From Gemmatimonadota bacterium (GTDB taxonomy: Bacteria; Gemmatimonadota; Gemmatimonadetes; Longimicrobiales; Gaopeijiaceae): a DNA stretch of 48,290 nt. Location of the stretch: assembly GCA_022561145.1 (NCBI GenBank), contig JADFRS010000005.1, positions 1 to 48,290 on the forward strand, in the 5' to 3' direction. Below are positions 18,536 through 26,311 of this stretch, one piece after another. The position numbers were made by a program, and so were the translations under genes. The notes beneath the pieces were generated by a model. That model did no database searches, was not told the origin of the DNA, and saw only the letters and a program-made list of their open reading frames with translations. Positions within the stretch are counted from its first letter, which is position 1. Every line of letters starts with the position of its first letter.

Positions 18536-19101
18536 GACCTCTTCCTTTTCCATCTCTTGGTCGTGACCACGACCTCGGGTTTGATTCCGGTCTCCGCCTC
18601 GACCAGGTCGCCGATCCGCTCGGCCATGTCGCTCCCGAGGATGCCGTCTCCCAGGGGCAGGTGACCTCCACCCTCCAGCATCGCCCGAATCCGGTAATAG
18701 ACCTTGGCCTTGGCGCCCTGGCCGCTCTGCGCGTGTACGCTGATCTCTATTCGGCGCACGTCATCCACGCTCACCCGACGCCGCATGCGAAACAGAAAAC
18801 GGCGCGTCGCAACAATCTCTCCCCCCCCGATCTCGACCTCGAGTGAGTTGACGAGCGTGTACACTCCAGCGGCCACGAGAAAAAGCCCCACCCCTCCGAA
18901 TACCACCAGGAACATCCCCGTGAAGAGCACCATCATCGTACCGGCGGGTGTGCTGAAACCCCCGCCCATCTGCAAGGCCACTCGCATCATGAATGCTCCA
19001 GCGCCCGCGAAGACCGCACCGAAAATCATCATGACCATTCCCATGCCGCCCTCACGCCCCGCCCGGTACCTCAGCACGAGACCCCGGCTGCGGCGCTCCA
19101 C
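18532..19101 (-). CDS. Membrane protein with C-terminal cytoplasmic beta domain
   Basis: A 189-residue protein with two hydrophobic segments (about 20-40 and 57-82) and a soluble C-terminal domain (LEVEIGGGEIVATRRFLFRMRRR... IRAMLEGGGHLPLGDG) resembling PH-like or DUF3592-associated domains. I do not recognise it specifically. The GTG at 19101 directly follows the TGA of the frameshifted gene upstream; an ATG at 19044 is an alternative. It ends in the basic tail KRWKRKRS and overlaps the amidohydrolase gene by four bases, so these minus-strand genes form one coupled cluster. Confidence 0.65.
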   Translation of the reverse strand: MERRSRGLVLRYRAGREGGMGMVMMIFGAVFAGAGAFMMRVALQMGGGFSTPAGTMMVLFTGMFLVVFGGVGLFLVAAGVYTLVNSLEVEIGGGEIVATRRFLFRMRRRVSVDDVRRIEISVHAQSGQGAKAKVYYRIRAMLEGGGHLPLGDGILGSDMAERIGDLVEAETGIKPEVVVTTKRWKRKRS

Positions 19102-19880
19102 TCAAACGACATCGCTCGGGAAATCATCGCGGTGCGGCGCGGCCGCCGCCACCAGTGCGGCCCTCTCCGCCAACAACGGCTCAGGCGTGCGGTACACGGG
19201 GACCTCGAACGCTTGGTCGAGGTCGGCGCCCGGCAACTTGGCAGCCACTCGCACCGTCCATTTGTGGTAGAGTCGGACGGCTCCTCCGTCTCGGGGAGAC
19301 CCTCGGGAAGCTCGAACGTGAAGCGTGCCCGAACACCTGTGCCGGAACGGCCCGCCTCGGGGACCATCTGTCGCGCCCACACCACCGACTCCCACTTGGA
19401 CGAGTTATTGCTCGACTTGCTGATCCTCACGTGTACGCACGAGAGGGTCGCGCTGAGCTCGAATGTATCCGAGGGGCGAAGTGGCAACTCCACGGAACCG
19501 CCCGCATGTCCGCCGATAGAGCCGGGGAACGGATCCAGCTCGATCGCCAGCCCGCCGAAGCGCCGCCAGCGCATGGTGTCACGGACCGCAATGATCAAGA
19601 GCGCCAGACCGGTGAAAGCGAAAAGTGGCAGCACCCATGCGAGGAACACGCCGAGATCCTCGTCTCCCTTGAGGACCATCCAGCCCAGAGGGCTGCCGAG
19701 AGCGTTCCAGATGACCGCAAACAGCCACATCACCGCGAGCTCCTTCGGGGCGGTAGAACGCACACGCCCGCCGGCCCATCGGGACTCGGCGAGCCACGGC
19801 TGTTCCGCCGGGTTGGGAGATGTGTGGTGACTCATTCGCCACTGTTCACTCGTAGTGGGTCTTGCCGGATCGTTCGGCAT
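19102..19880 (-). pseudogene. DUF3592-like membrane protein, interrupted by a one-base frameshift
   Basis: The frame from ATG 19880 encodes a basic N-terminus, two hydrophobic segments (LAVMWLFAVIWNALG and a VFLAWVLPLFAFTGLALLII stretch) and a beta-rich domain up to FTFELPEGLPETEE. It then loses sense. The continuation lies in another frame: RLYHKWTVRVAAKLPGADL followed by DQAFEVPVYRTPEP, ending at the TGA 19102-19104, right before the next gene's GTG. Restoring one G:C base pair near 19286-19287 would join them as ...LPETGGAVRLYHKW. This is either a genuine decayed gene or a sequence error. The W(T/R)VxxxxPGxDxDxxFEVPV pattern is shared by uncharacterised bacterial membrane proteins. Confidence 0.75.
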
Positions 19881-19962
19881 GTCCGCATCGTACTAGGGTA
19901 CGTGCCGAGCGGCACGCCGGACGAGGGGCTCGTCGGGTTCTGGGTTGCGAGAGGAGGGTGGC

Positions 19963-20697
19963 ATGGGTGGGAACAGTGCGGGGATTCTCGATCTCGATTT
20001 GGGCCAGATTCGACCCGAGCCCCGACGCCTTTGGCTGAAGTTTCTGCGCGTGCCTCTCAAGGTCGGCTTCTTCACCCTCAAGGTCGTGCTGGTACTCGCC
20101 CTTCCGTTCGTATTGTTGGTACGTGGGTCGGTGTACTCGTATCAGGAGATGGGCTTCCACACCTGGACCGCCCTCGGATCCGGGCTCGCTGTGACCGTTC
20201 TCCTGTTCTTGATCTACGCATCCTGGCTTTGGAAGCGGATGACGGGCAAGCGAAAAGTCCCGCGGCTGGCCCGCCGGGTCCTCATGCTCGCGGTCGGTGG
20301 CTACGCCGCCTATGCCCTACTGTTTCTCTCAGCGGCGAATGTAAAGACGCCTGAGCTCCGCGATTACTACACGTCGCTCCACCCCCTCCTCCGGCTCGGG
20401 TCGAGCACGTTCCTGCTCTTCGACCGGGAAGCCGTCATCACCGACATGCAGAGAACGCCTGAGGATTACTTGAAGATGGGCCTTCCCGTAAACGAGACGT
20501 CGCTCCACTTCAAGAAGGAGGACAAGTACGTTCACGCCATGGATCTGCGCACCGTCGGCCGGCCCGAGTGGAGGAACCAGCTCACGGACGGGTACTTCCG
20601 TTTGATGGGCTTCCGTACCCTCCGCCACGTCGGCACGGCCGACCACCTGCATATCTCGCTTCCGATCCAGGGGAGTGGCCCCCGAGCTGCCCAATGA
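19963..20697 (+). CDS. Membrane protein with conserved soluble C-terminus, unknown function
   Basis: A 244-residue protein with three hydrophobic segments (VGFFTLKVVLVLALPFVLLV, ALGSGLAVTVLLFLIYASW, and a VLMLAVGGYAAYALLFLSA stretch) and a soluble tail. The tail contains RDYYTSLHPLLRLGSSTFLL, a KEDKYVHAMDLRTVGRPEW segment, and GFRTLRHVGTADHLHISLP; the paired His/Asp pattern is reminiscent of small metallopeptidase-like domains, but I cannot assign one. The ATG at 19963 has GAGGAGGG upstream, favouring it over a TTG at 19945. Divergent from the frameshifted membrane gene. Confidence 0.7.
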   Translation: MGGNSAGILDLDLGQIRPEPRRLWLKFLRVPLKVGFFTLKVVLVLALPFVLLVRGSVYSYQEMGFHTWTALGSGLAVTVLLFLIYASWLWKRMTGKRKVPRLARRVLMLAVGGYAAYALLFLSAANVKTPELRDYYTSLHPLLRLGSSTFLLFDREAVITDMQRTPEDYLKMGLPVNETSLHFKKEDKYVHAMDLRTVGRPEWRNQLTDGYFRLMGFRTLRHVGTADHLHISLPIQGSGPRAAQ

Positions 20698-20852
20698 TGG
20701 CGAAGCTCGCATCGCTGACGGCCCGAGCCACCGCTCTCGCTATCGCGGCCATGCTCCCCGCGGGTGGACGCTGACCCACGGGTCTGTATCCTGGACAATC
20801 GACGTCGGATTGCCCAGGCTGTTCGGATAGGTTTCCCTTCAGAGGATGTTAC

Positions 20853-21491
20853 ATGCTGTCGACACTCGCCCTGGCGATTACGCTGGCTCTCGGCCCCGTT
20901 TCCGTGTGCTCCGACCTTGGTCCCACCGCAACGGACGAGACGCTGCAGGAGCTGTACCTAGCGGGGCAGACGTTCGACGAGTTCATGGGTGCCGCGGTGA
21001 GGCGCAAGGCGCTCTGGGATGGGAACTACGCCAGAAGCATGGAGATCGACCAGACGCTCGTCGAGCGAGCCAGGGCCGTAGGCGGCACATGGAGATTCCT
21101 CGTGGTCGCCGTGGATTCATGCTCGGACTCGGTAAATACGATCCCCTACCTTGCGCGCCTGGTCGAGATGGTCGAGGGGTTCGACATGCGCGTCGTGAAC
21201 TCGCGGGTCGGACGAAAGGTCATGGAAGACCACCCGACTCCGGACGGGCGCCCCTCCACACCGACGGTGCTGCTGTTGGATGAACAATGGAACGAACGGG
21301 GGTGCTTCATCGAGCGTCCGCCGGCGCTCCGTGATTGGATCCTGGAGAACCCGGAGGATCTGAACGACAGCGACATCTTCGAGCGGAAGATGGCCTGGTA
21401 CGACGAGGACGCCGGCCAGCAGACCCTCGAGGAAGTGCTCGCGATTCTCGAGTCAGCCGCCCGAGCCGAGACGCGCTGCGGAAAGCAGTAG
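20853..21491 (+). CDS. Exported thioredoxin-fold protein with a single active-site Cys
   Basis: A 212-residue protein with a short signal-like N-terminus and a thioredoxin fold. WRFLVVAVDSCSDSVNTIPYL holds the active-site loop C90-S-D-S93 where classical thioredoxins have CxxC; the cis-proline segment is RPSTPTVLLLDE. Thioredoxin-like relatives with CGDS loops exist, so the loss of the second Cys is probably a family feature. It may act as a peroxiredoxin-like or glutathionylation-type thiol protein, not a dithiol reductase. AGAGGA precedes the ATG. Confidence 0.75.
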   Translation: MLSTLALAITLALGPVSVCSDLGPTATDETLQELYLAGQTFDEFMGAAVRRKALWDGNYARSMEIDQTLVERARAVGGTWRFLVVAVDSCSDSVNTIPYLARLVEMVEGFDMRVVNSRVGRKVMEDHPTPDGRPSTPTVLLLDEQWNERGCFIERPPALRDWILENPEDLNDSDIFERKMAWYDEDAGQQTLEEVLAILESAARAETRCGKQ

Positions 21492-21560
21492 CGGGATGCG
21501 GCCTGCGACGGCTCTCACGCCACTCCCCTGACCGCGAAGCCGGCTACCGACTCTGACTCG

Positions 21561-21992
21561 CTAGGGCCGACCGGCGACGAAGCTGATGGGGAACAGCACC
21601 ATCGTTTTGACCGGTGACCCGTCGATCTTGCCCGGCACAAACCGTAGGTTGATGGCCGCCGCTTTAGCCGCCTCTCCGAGCTCCTCGACGGACGCCGCCA
21701 CTACCTCGACGGTGCTGCCGTCCACTCTGCCGTCTGCGTCCACGACGAAGCGAAGTTGCACCCTTCCACCGATGCCCTGGCGCTGGAGCGAGCGCGGGTA
21801 GGCTCTGTTGATGGCCCTTCCGGCCTGTCTCGCGTCGGCCAGCCGGGGAAGCTCCGAGAGCTGGTCCAAGGAGTGGATGTCGCTGTCCTGGGCCAGGGCC
21901 TTGAGTGGCGTGAGGCTCAGAATTCCCAACATGAGAAGAGTGCGCAGCGGTGCTCCTGGAGAGCGGACGAATCCGACCCGATGGAATGACAT
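21561..21992 (-). CDS. Exported TonB C-terminal domain protein
   Basis: A 143-residue protein with a cleavable-looking signal peptide (ending LKALAQ) followed by a TonB-C domain: AYPRSLQRQGIGGRVQLRFVV, DADGRVDGSTVEVV, then AAAINLRFVPGKIDGSPVKT. True TonB has an uncleaved anchor and a Pro-rich spanning region, both missing here, so this is one of the short periplasmic TonB-C-like proteins of unknown role. A TonB-dependent receptor is encoded 4 kb away. It converges with the thioredoxin-like gene. Confidence 0.82.
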   Translation of the reverse strand: MSFHRVGFVRSPGAPLRTLLMLGILSLTPLKALAQDSDIHSLDQLSELPRLADARQAGRAINRAYPRSLQRQGIGGRVQLRFVVDADGRVDGSTVEVVAASVEELGEAAKAAAINLRFVPGKIDGSPVKTMVLFPISFVAGRP

Positions 21993-22142
21993 TTGATACT
22001 CCTCCTACCCGACGTGCTCGACGTGACGAACCCGCAAGGGACAGATGCCCCGGCGCGGCTCGTGCGATGTCCCTCATGAAAGGGAGGATCGGCAGGCACC
22101 CCACTGGGCTGAACTGTCCGGCAAACATAAAGATTCCGTGGG

Positions 22143-22169
22143 TTAAGTCCTCTTAACTCCTGTCGATAA
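22143..22169 (+). promoter_or_regulatory. Sigma-28 (FliA)-like promoter
   Basis: TTAA (22143-22146), exactly 15 bases, then GTCGATAA (22162-22169). The flagellar sigma-28 consensus is TAAA-N15-GCCGATAA; the match is 3/4 and 7/8 with the right spacing. It lies about 145 bases before the chemoreceptor ATG, and chemoreceptor genes are classical sigma-28 targets. Confidence 0.5.
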
Positions 22170-22225
22170 TGAACCGAGTCGAGCACCTCCTCCTCCTGTC
22201 GCTTTCGGTGGTGTGTGAGTGTGCA

Positions 22226-22251
22226 GGAACGACCACTCGAAGAGTGTCGTC
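22226..22251 (+). promoter_or_regulatory. Possible ECF-type promoter
   Basis: GGAAC (22226-22230), 17 bases, CGTC (22248-22251): the general ECF sigma pattern. It overlaps a hairpin (22229-22250) and may be coincidental in GC-rich DNA. Confidence 0.2.
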
Positions 22252-22316
22252 CTTTCGGGCTGCAGTGCACTTCCGGAAGCGAGTGGGCAAACTCAGAATC
22301 AGGGCGCAGATCACAC

Positions 22317-24341
22317 ATGAGCTTCCTTCACAATCTCAGGACCCGCACGCGCCTGAACCTGGCGTTCGGGGTCATGCTTCTCCTGACGGCCCTCCAGTCC
22401 GGTTGGGCGGTCCTCAAGCTGTCGCAGTTGAACCAGGCCACTCAGGAGATCGTCACCAGCCACTGGCAGAAGGCGGAGATGGCCAATCGCGCGGCCGGCT
22501 TGGCCCAGGCCAACGGTATCGCCACCCTGAACCTGTTTCTGTTGGTCAGCTCCGACGACATCGATCGGACGATGGCGGAGATCGACGTACGCCGGATGGA
22601 GTTGAACACGCTGATCGACTCGTTGAGCGCCGTCGCGGAGTCCGGGCAGGAGCAGGTGTTGGTCGCGGACCTCGTGAGCCGGCGCGACGGATTCGTGGCG
22701 TCCTTCGAAAAGGTGACCGAGGAGCTTCAGGGCATCCTGGGTTCCATGGCCGCCCAGGTAACGCTCCAGCGCGAGACGCTGCCTGCGATGCACGGCCTCA
22801 TCGCGGCGATCGACGAGGTCATTGTCTATGAGAGCGATCAGCTTGCGGAGGCGGGCGCGCTGGCGGCGGGGGCGTACGGATCTGGCCGGCTGGCGACGAT
22901 CATCCTCGGCATCGCCGCTGTGCTCATGGGTGGCTTTCTGGCCATGGTCATCACGCAGAGCATCGCCGGGCCGTTGGCTCAGGGCGTGGAGATGATGCGC
23001 GGGCTCGCGAAGGGGCACCTGAGCCTCCGCATGGAGATGGATCGAACTGACGAGATCGGTGACTTGGCCGGGGCCATGGACGAGTTCGCCGAGCACCTCC
23101 AGGTGAACACACTCGGCACCATCGACCGGCTCTCCCGGGGCGATCTGAGTGTCGTGGTCCAGGAGCGGGACTCGGGCGACGAAATCTCTCCCGTCCTCAA
23201 GCGGATGGTGGACAGCCTCCAGACGCTTGTCACAGAGGTCACGCAACTCACCGAGGCGGCGAAGGACGGCCACCTGGACGCGCGGGCGGATGCCGGGCGC
23301 CTGGAAGGAAGCTACCGCGAGATCGTCACGGGCGTGAACGCGACCCTGGACGCGATGGTGGGGCCGATCAACGAGGCCTCGAGTGTGCTCGAGAGGGTGG
23401 CCGCGAGGGATCTGTCGGCCCGGATGGTCGGCGCATACGCCGGCGACCACCAGAAGATCAAGAACTCATTGAACACGGCGGTGGGCAATCTGGATGAGGC
23501 GTTGACCGAGGTGTCGGCCGCCGCGGAGCAGGTGGCGGCCGCCGCTGGGCAGATCAACTCGGGCTCCCAGACGTTGGCCCAGGGATCGAACGAGCAGGCA
23601 TCGAGCCTGGAAGAGGTCTCGGCAGCCATCCAGGAGATGGCCTCGATGACCGAGCTGAACACGACGCATGCCAAGGAGGCGCGGGAGATCACCCAGGCGG
23701 CCGGAGTGGCTACGGCCGAGGGCGTGGAGGGCATGACACGGTTGTCGTCGGCGGTGGAGAAGATCAAGGCCTCGTCGGAGGCGACGGCCAAGATTGTGAA
23801 AACTATCGACGAGATCGCGTTCCAGACGAACCTGCTGGCGCTCAATGCGGCGGTGGAAGCGGCCCGGGCCGGCGACGCGGGCAAGGGCTTCGCGGTGGTC
23901 GCCGAAGAGGTTCGCGACCTGGCCATGCGCTCGGCGGAGGCCGCCAGAAACACGTCCGAACTGATCGAGGTGTCCGTCCAGAACGCCGAAGAGGGCGTGG
24001 CCCTCAATCAGGAGGTTGTGGCCCAGCTCGGCGAGATCGACAGCGGAGTCGCACGAGCCCGCGAGGTCATGGGCGAGATCGCGCTGGCGTCCGAGCAACA
24101 GAAGCGTGGCGTGGAGGAGATCAATACGGCCCTGGAGAGGATGGATGGAGTGACGCAGGCTACAGCCGCGAGCGCCCAGGAGAGCGCCAGCGCCGCCGAG
24201 GAGCTTGCGAGTCAGGCCCAGCGGGTCCAGGAGCTCGTAGGTTCGTTCGAGCTGACGAGTGCATCTGGCCGGGGCGGCCAGCAAGAGGCGCGCTCCGGTG
24301 AGCGGGCACTCACGCCTCTCCAAAGCGTACATGCGCGGTGA
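22317..24341 (+). CDS. Methyl-accepting chemotaxis protein
   Basis: A 674-residue transmembrane chemoreceptor. A first transmembrane helix is near 13-32 (LAFGVMLLLTALQSGWAVL), followed by a four-helix-bundle-like periplasmic domain. A second helix is near 198-222 (TIILGIAAVLMGGFLAMVITQS), then HAMP-like segments (at least two, around 225-380) and the cytoplasmic signalling domain with the conserved hairpin EIAFQTNLLALNAAVEAARA at about 498-518. There is no C-terminal NWETF-type pentapeptide for CheR/CheB tethering. The frame opens upstream at 22215, but ATG 22317 gives the standard N-terminus. No other chemotaxis gene is in the window. Confidence 0.95.
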   Translation: MSFLHNLRTRTRLNLAFGVMLLLTALQSGWAVLKLSQLNQATQEIVTSHWQKAEMANRAAGLAQANGIATLNLFLLVSSDDIDRTMAEIDVRRMELNTLIDSLSAVAESGQEQVLVADLVSRRDGFVASFEKVTEELQGILGSMAAQVTLQRETLPAMHGLIAAIDEVIVYESDQLAEAGALAAGAYGSGRLATIILGIAAVLMGGFLAMVITQSIAGPLAQGVEMMRGLAKGHLSLRMEMDRTDEIGDLAGAMDEFAEHLQVNTLGTIDRLSRGDLSVVVQERDSGDEISPVLKRMVDSLQTLVTEVTQLTEAAKDGHLDARADAGRLEGSYREIVTGVNATLDAMVGPINEASSVLERVAARDLSARMVGAYAGDHQKIKNSLNTAVGNLDEALTEVSAAAEQVAAAAGQINSGSQTLAQGSNEQASSLEEVSAAIQEMASMTELNTTHAKEAREITQAAGVATAEGVEGMTRLSSAVEKIKASSEATAKIVKTIDEIAFQTNLLALNAAVEAARAGDAGKGFAVVAEEVRDLAMRSAEAARNTSELIEVSVQNAEEGVALNQEVVAQLGEIDSGVARAREVMGEIALASEQQKRGVEEINTALERMDGVTQATAASAQESASAAEELASQAQRVQELVGSFELTSASGRGGQQEARSGERALTPLQSVHAR

Positions 24342-24395
24342 TGAGTCTAAAGGGAACGGTCACTCGAGCGGGGCCGGCACTCCATCGGGAGCACG

Positions 24396-24425
24396 GATCC
24401 GAGCCGAGTCCCCGAGAATCGGATC
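24396..24425. terminator. Possible terminator-like inverted repeat after chemoreceptor
   Basis: GATCCGA (24396-24402) and TCGGATC (24419-24425) are perfect complements 16 bases apart, 55 bases after the chemoreceptor stop. There is only a weak T-rich stretch after it. The surrounding 24342-24566 holds no gene I can support. Confidence 0.25.
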
Positions 24426-24566
24426 TCCTTCGGTGACGATGACGGGAAATCGGCAACTCGATGTGGCCGGAGTGAAGCCCAGTCAGTAAGAGTACGCGAA
24501 GTCTCGATATCGCCATGGGCGTGAGTTCGTGAATGCGTGGCGGCGAGAGAGTGAGGGCTCGACTCG

Positions 24567-24890
24567 TCACAGCCCCAGGAAAAAGAGCCACGTCGTGTTG
24601 TCCCGCTCGGCGCTGACAGCGGCCCACGTGGACTTGTCGGGGTCGTTGTGGAAGTTCCATCCCACGGCGAGCGCGAGCGGGAAGGACTCGGGACCCGAGA
24701 TCTCGGCGAGGACCTCCAGTAGGTGTGTTCCCGTAGCAATCCCGTCCTTCACACCCCCAAAGTCGAAGAACGGACTCTCGAAAAAATAGTAGTCGGTCAA
24801 GCTCAACGAGGCCGACGTCGAGCCGAGTTCGAAGTCGTACGACAAGATCAAACCAGTGACGATGCCGGCCGTGGGAGCTATCCTGTCACA
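24567..24890 (-). pseudogene. Remnant of a TorF-type outer-membrane porin gene
   Basis: About 105 codons of sense protein: GLILSYDFELGSTSASLSLT, DYYFFESPFFDFGGVKDGIAT, and GPESFPLALAVGWNFHNDPD. Alternating aromatic strands and the W-N-F-x-N-D-P-D motif recall TorF-family porins. There is no start codon in the supported part: the frame upstream is only the shadow of the sigma-factor gene, and the 3' end stops at WLFFLGL well before a full barrel. Both ends are therefore missing. The precise left limit of homology (near 24870-24890) is uncertain. It sits just upstream of the sigma gene on the opposite strand, so that gene or its promoter may have arrived at, or replaced, the porin locus. Confidence 0.6.
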
Positions 24891-24977
24891 AACGGGCCGG
24901 CTCGTCCGTTCCTCCAGTGGATTCGGTCGGAGACGCCACCACACGGCGGACTCCTTGATACCAGACAAGAGAGCCGC

Positions 24978-25478
24978 GTGGATTTCGAGACCGTCTTCGA
25001 CGAAATGTATCCGGGCCTGTTCCGCTACTGCCACCGCCTGACCGGTGACGCGGACGTAGCCGACGATATCACCCAGGAAACGTTCGTACGGCTCTACGAG
25101 CGGCGGGTCGAGGGTGCGGAGGAACGTGTGAGGGCTTGGCTCTTTCGTACCGCCATCCATCTCGTGCGGGACCGCCACCGCCTTCGGAAGAACCGCAGGC
25201 GGCTCCTGGAGGCCAACCCCGTTCTGCCGGCAGGCACAGAGCTCCCCGACCGGGCGGTGGAGCGAGGCGAGGATGTCGCCCGAGTACGGGTGGCGCTGGA
25301 CAGGTTGAAGGACCGGGACCGGGAAATGCTGCTGCTGCGCTACGAAGGCTTCAGCTATCGGGAGATCGCGGAGGCCTTCGACGTCGCCGCGGAATCTGTG
25401 GGCACGCTCCTGGCCCGGGCGGAACGACGATTTACAAAGGCTTACGATCCCCCTGGGGAGAACGATGACGCATCTTGA
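24978..25478 (+). CDS. ECF-type RNA polymerase sigma factor
   Basis: A 166-residue sigma-70 family protein. Region 2 is FDEMYPGLFRYCHRLTGDADVA followed by DDITQETFVRLYER, and region 4 is LKDRDREMLLLRYEGFSYRE followed by IAEAFDVAAESVGTLLARAERRF. Region 3 is absent, as in ECF sigmas. The frame is open to 24723, but the GTG at 24978 (AAGAGAG upstream) gives the family's normal N-terminus. The stop overlaps the anti-sigma start by 14 bases, so the pair is translationally coupled. Confidence 0.93.
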   Translation: MDFETVFDEMYPGLFRYCHRLTGDADVADDITQETFVRLYERRVEGAEERVRAWLFRTAIHLVRDRHRLRKNRRRLLEANPVLPAGTELPDRAVERGEDVARVRVALDRLKDRDREMLLLRYEGFSYREIAEAFDVAAESVGTLLARAERRFTKAYDPPGENDDAS

Positions 25479-26274
25479 CGACGGACAGCTGAGGGCACTG
25501 CTCGACGACGAGTTGAACGACGCCGAAGCGGGGTCGGCGCGCGTGCACCTCGGTGGGTGCGACGAATGCGCGCAACTCCTCGCGCGGATCGAAGCCCAAG
25601 GCGTCACCGCACGCGAGGCGATCGCCATCCTCGACGTGCCCGCTCCCGCGGCCGGTGCGCGCCAGGCCGTGCTGGCCCGAGTCCGCGGAACGTCGTCGAG
25701 CTCCGAGCGACCCGTCCCCAGCGAACCCAGCGAAGCCGTTTCCTGGGCGCCCTTCTACCTCACGCTCAAGCGGGCGGCTGTCATCGTGCTGCTGCTCACC
25801 GGCCTCGCCGCCGCGCTTCCCGGATCGGCTGTACGTGCGTGGATGGTGTCGCGCTGGACGGTGGCGGTGGAGATGTTCACCGGTACCGAATCCGGAGCGC
25901 AACCCGCCGCTGCCGAGCTGGCCACCTCGGGGCAGGAATCTGATGTGGCGGGCGTCGAATTCGAGGTGACCGACGAGCCGCTCAGGATCGTGCTCGCCCA
26001 GATCGAGTCGGGTTCGCTGGTGGTGGTTCGCTTCGTCGAGGGTACGCGCGCGGCGCTCAGTGGCTCAGACGCGCGATTCCGCCGCACCGCCGACGGACGC
26101 TTCGAGGTCACCGGCGGCTCGGGAACCATCCGCATCGACGTGCCACGGACGGTCGCCGACGCATCGTTGTGGGTGAACGAGCGTATATACCTCACCGTGG
26201 ACGGCAATCGAATCGATGCGACCGGCCCCATCGAAGCCCAAACACCGGAGGAGATCTCGTTCCGGGTCCGCTAG
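25465..26274 (+). CDS. Zinc-finger anti-sigma factor, membrane-spanning
   Basis: A 269-residue partner of the upstream sigma factor. The N-terminal anti-sigma zinc finger has H28-x3-C32-x2-C35 (ARVHLGGCDEC). One transmembrane helix follows at about 104-122 (AAVIVLLLTGLAAALPGSA). A roughly 145-residue periplasmic domain ends in beta-strand-rich sequence (SGTIRIDVPRTVADASLWVN), similar to repetitive DUF4097-like adhesin folds. This topology fits an envelope-sensing anti-sigma released by regulated proteolysis. The signal is unknown; the receptor and outer-membrane genes that follow are candidate regulon members. Confidence 0.88.
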   Translation: MTHLDDGQLRALLDDELNDAEAGSARVHLGGCDECAQLLARIEAQGVTAREAIAILDVPAPAAGARQAVLARVRGTSSSSERPVPSEPSEAVSWAPFYLTLKRAAVIVLLLTGLAAALPGSAVRAWMVSRWTVAVEMFTGTESGAQPAAAELATSGQESDVAGVEFEVTDEPLRIVLAQIESGSLVVVRFVEGTRAALSGSDARFRRTADGRFEVTGGSGTIRIDVPRTVADASLWVNERIYLTVDGNRIDATGPIEAQTPEEISFRVR

Positions 26275-26311
26275 CACGGGCGCGGATATGAGGAGACCGA
26301 CGGGAGTCCTG

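Larger units (their letters stand above)
21993..22316. other. 324-base divergent intergenic region upstream of the chemoreceptor
   Basis: Between the TonB-C gene (minus) and the chemoreceptor (plus). It contains a sigma-28-like promoter (22143-22169), a 6-bp inverted repeat GTTAAG-TCCT-CTTAAC (22142-22157) overlapping it, an ECF-like promoter match (22226-22251) and a nearly perfect hairpin ACGACcACTC-GAA-GAGTGTCGT (22229-22250). No coding frame is supported. Confidence 0.6.

Noticed and set aside
20695-20775. Short frame of 26 codons with a signal-like sequence overlapping the previous stop
   Set aside because: No ribosome binding site, no motif; cannot be separated from chance.
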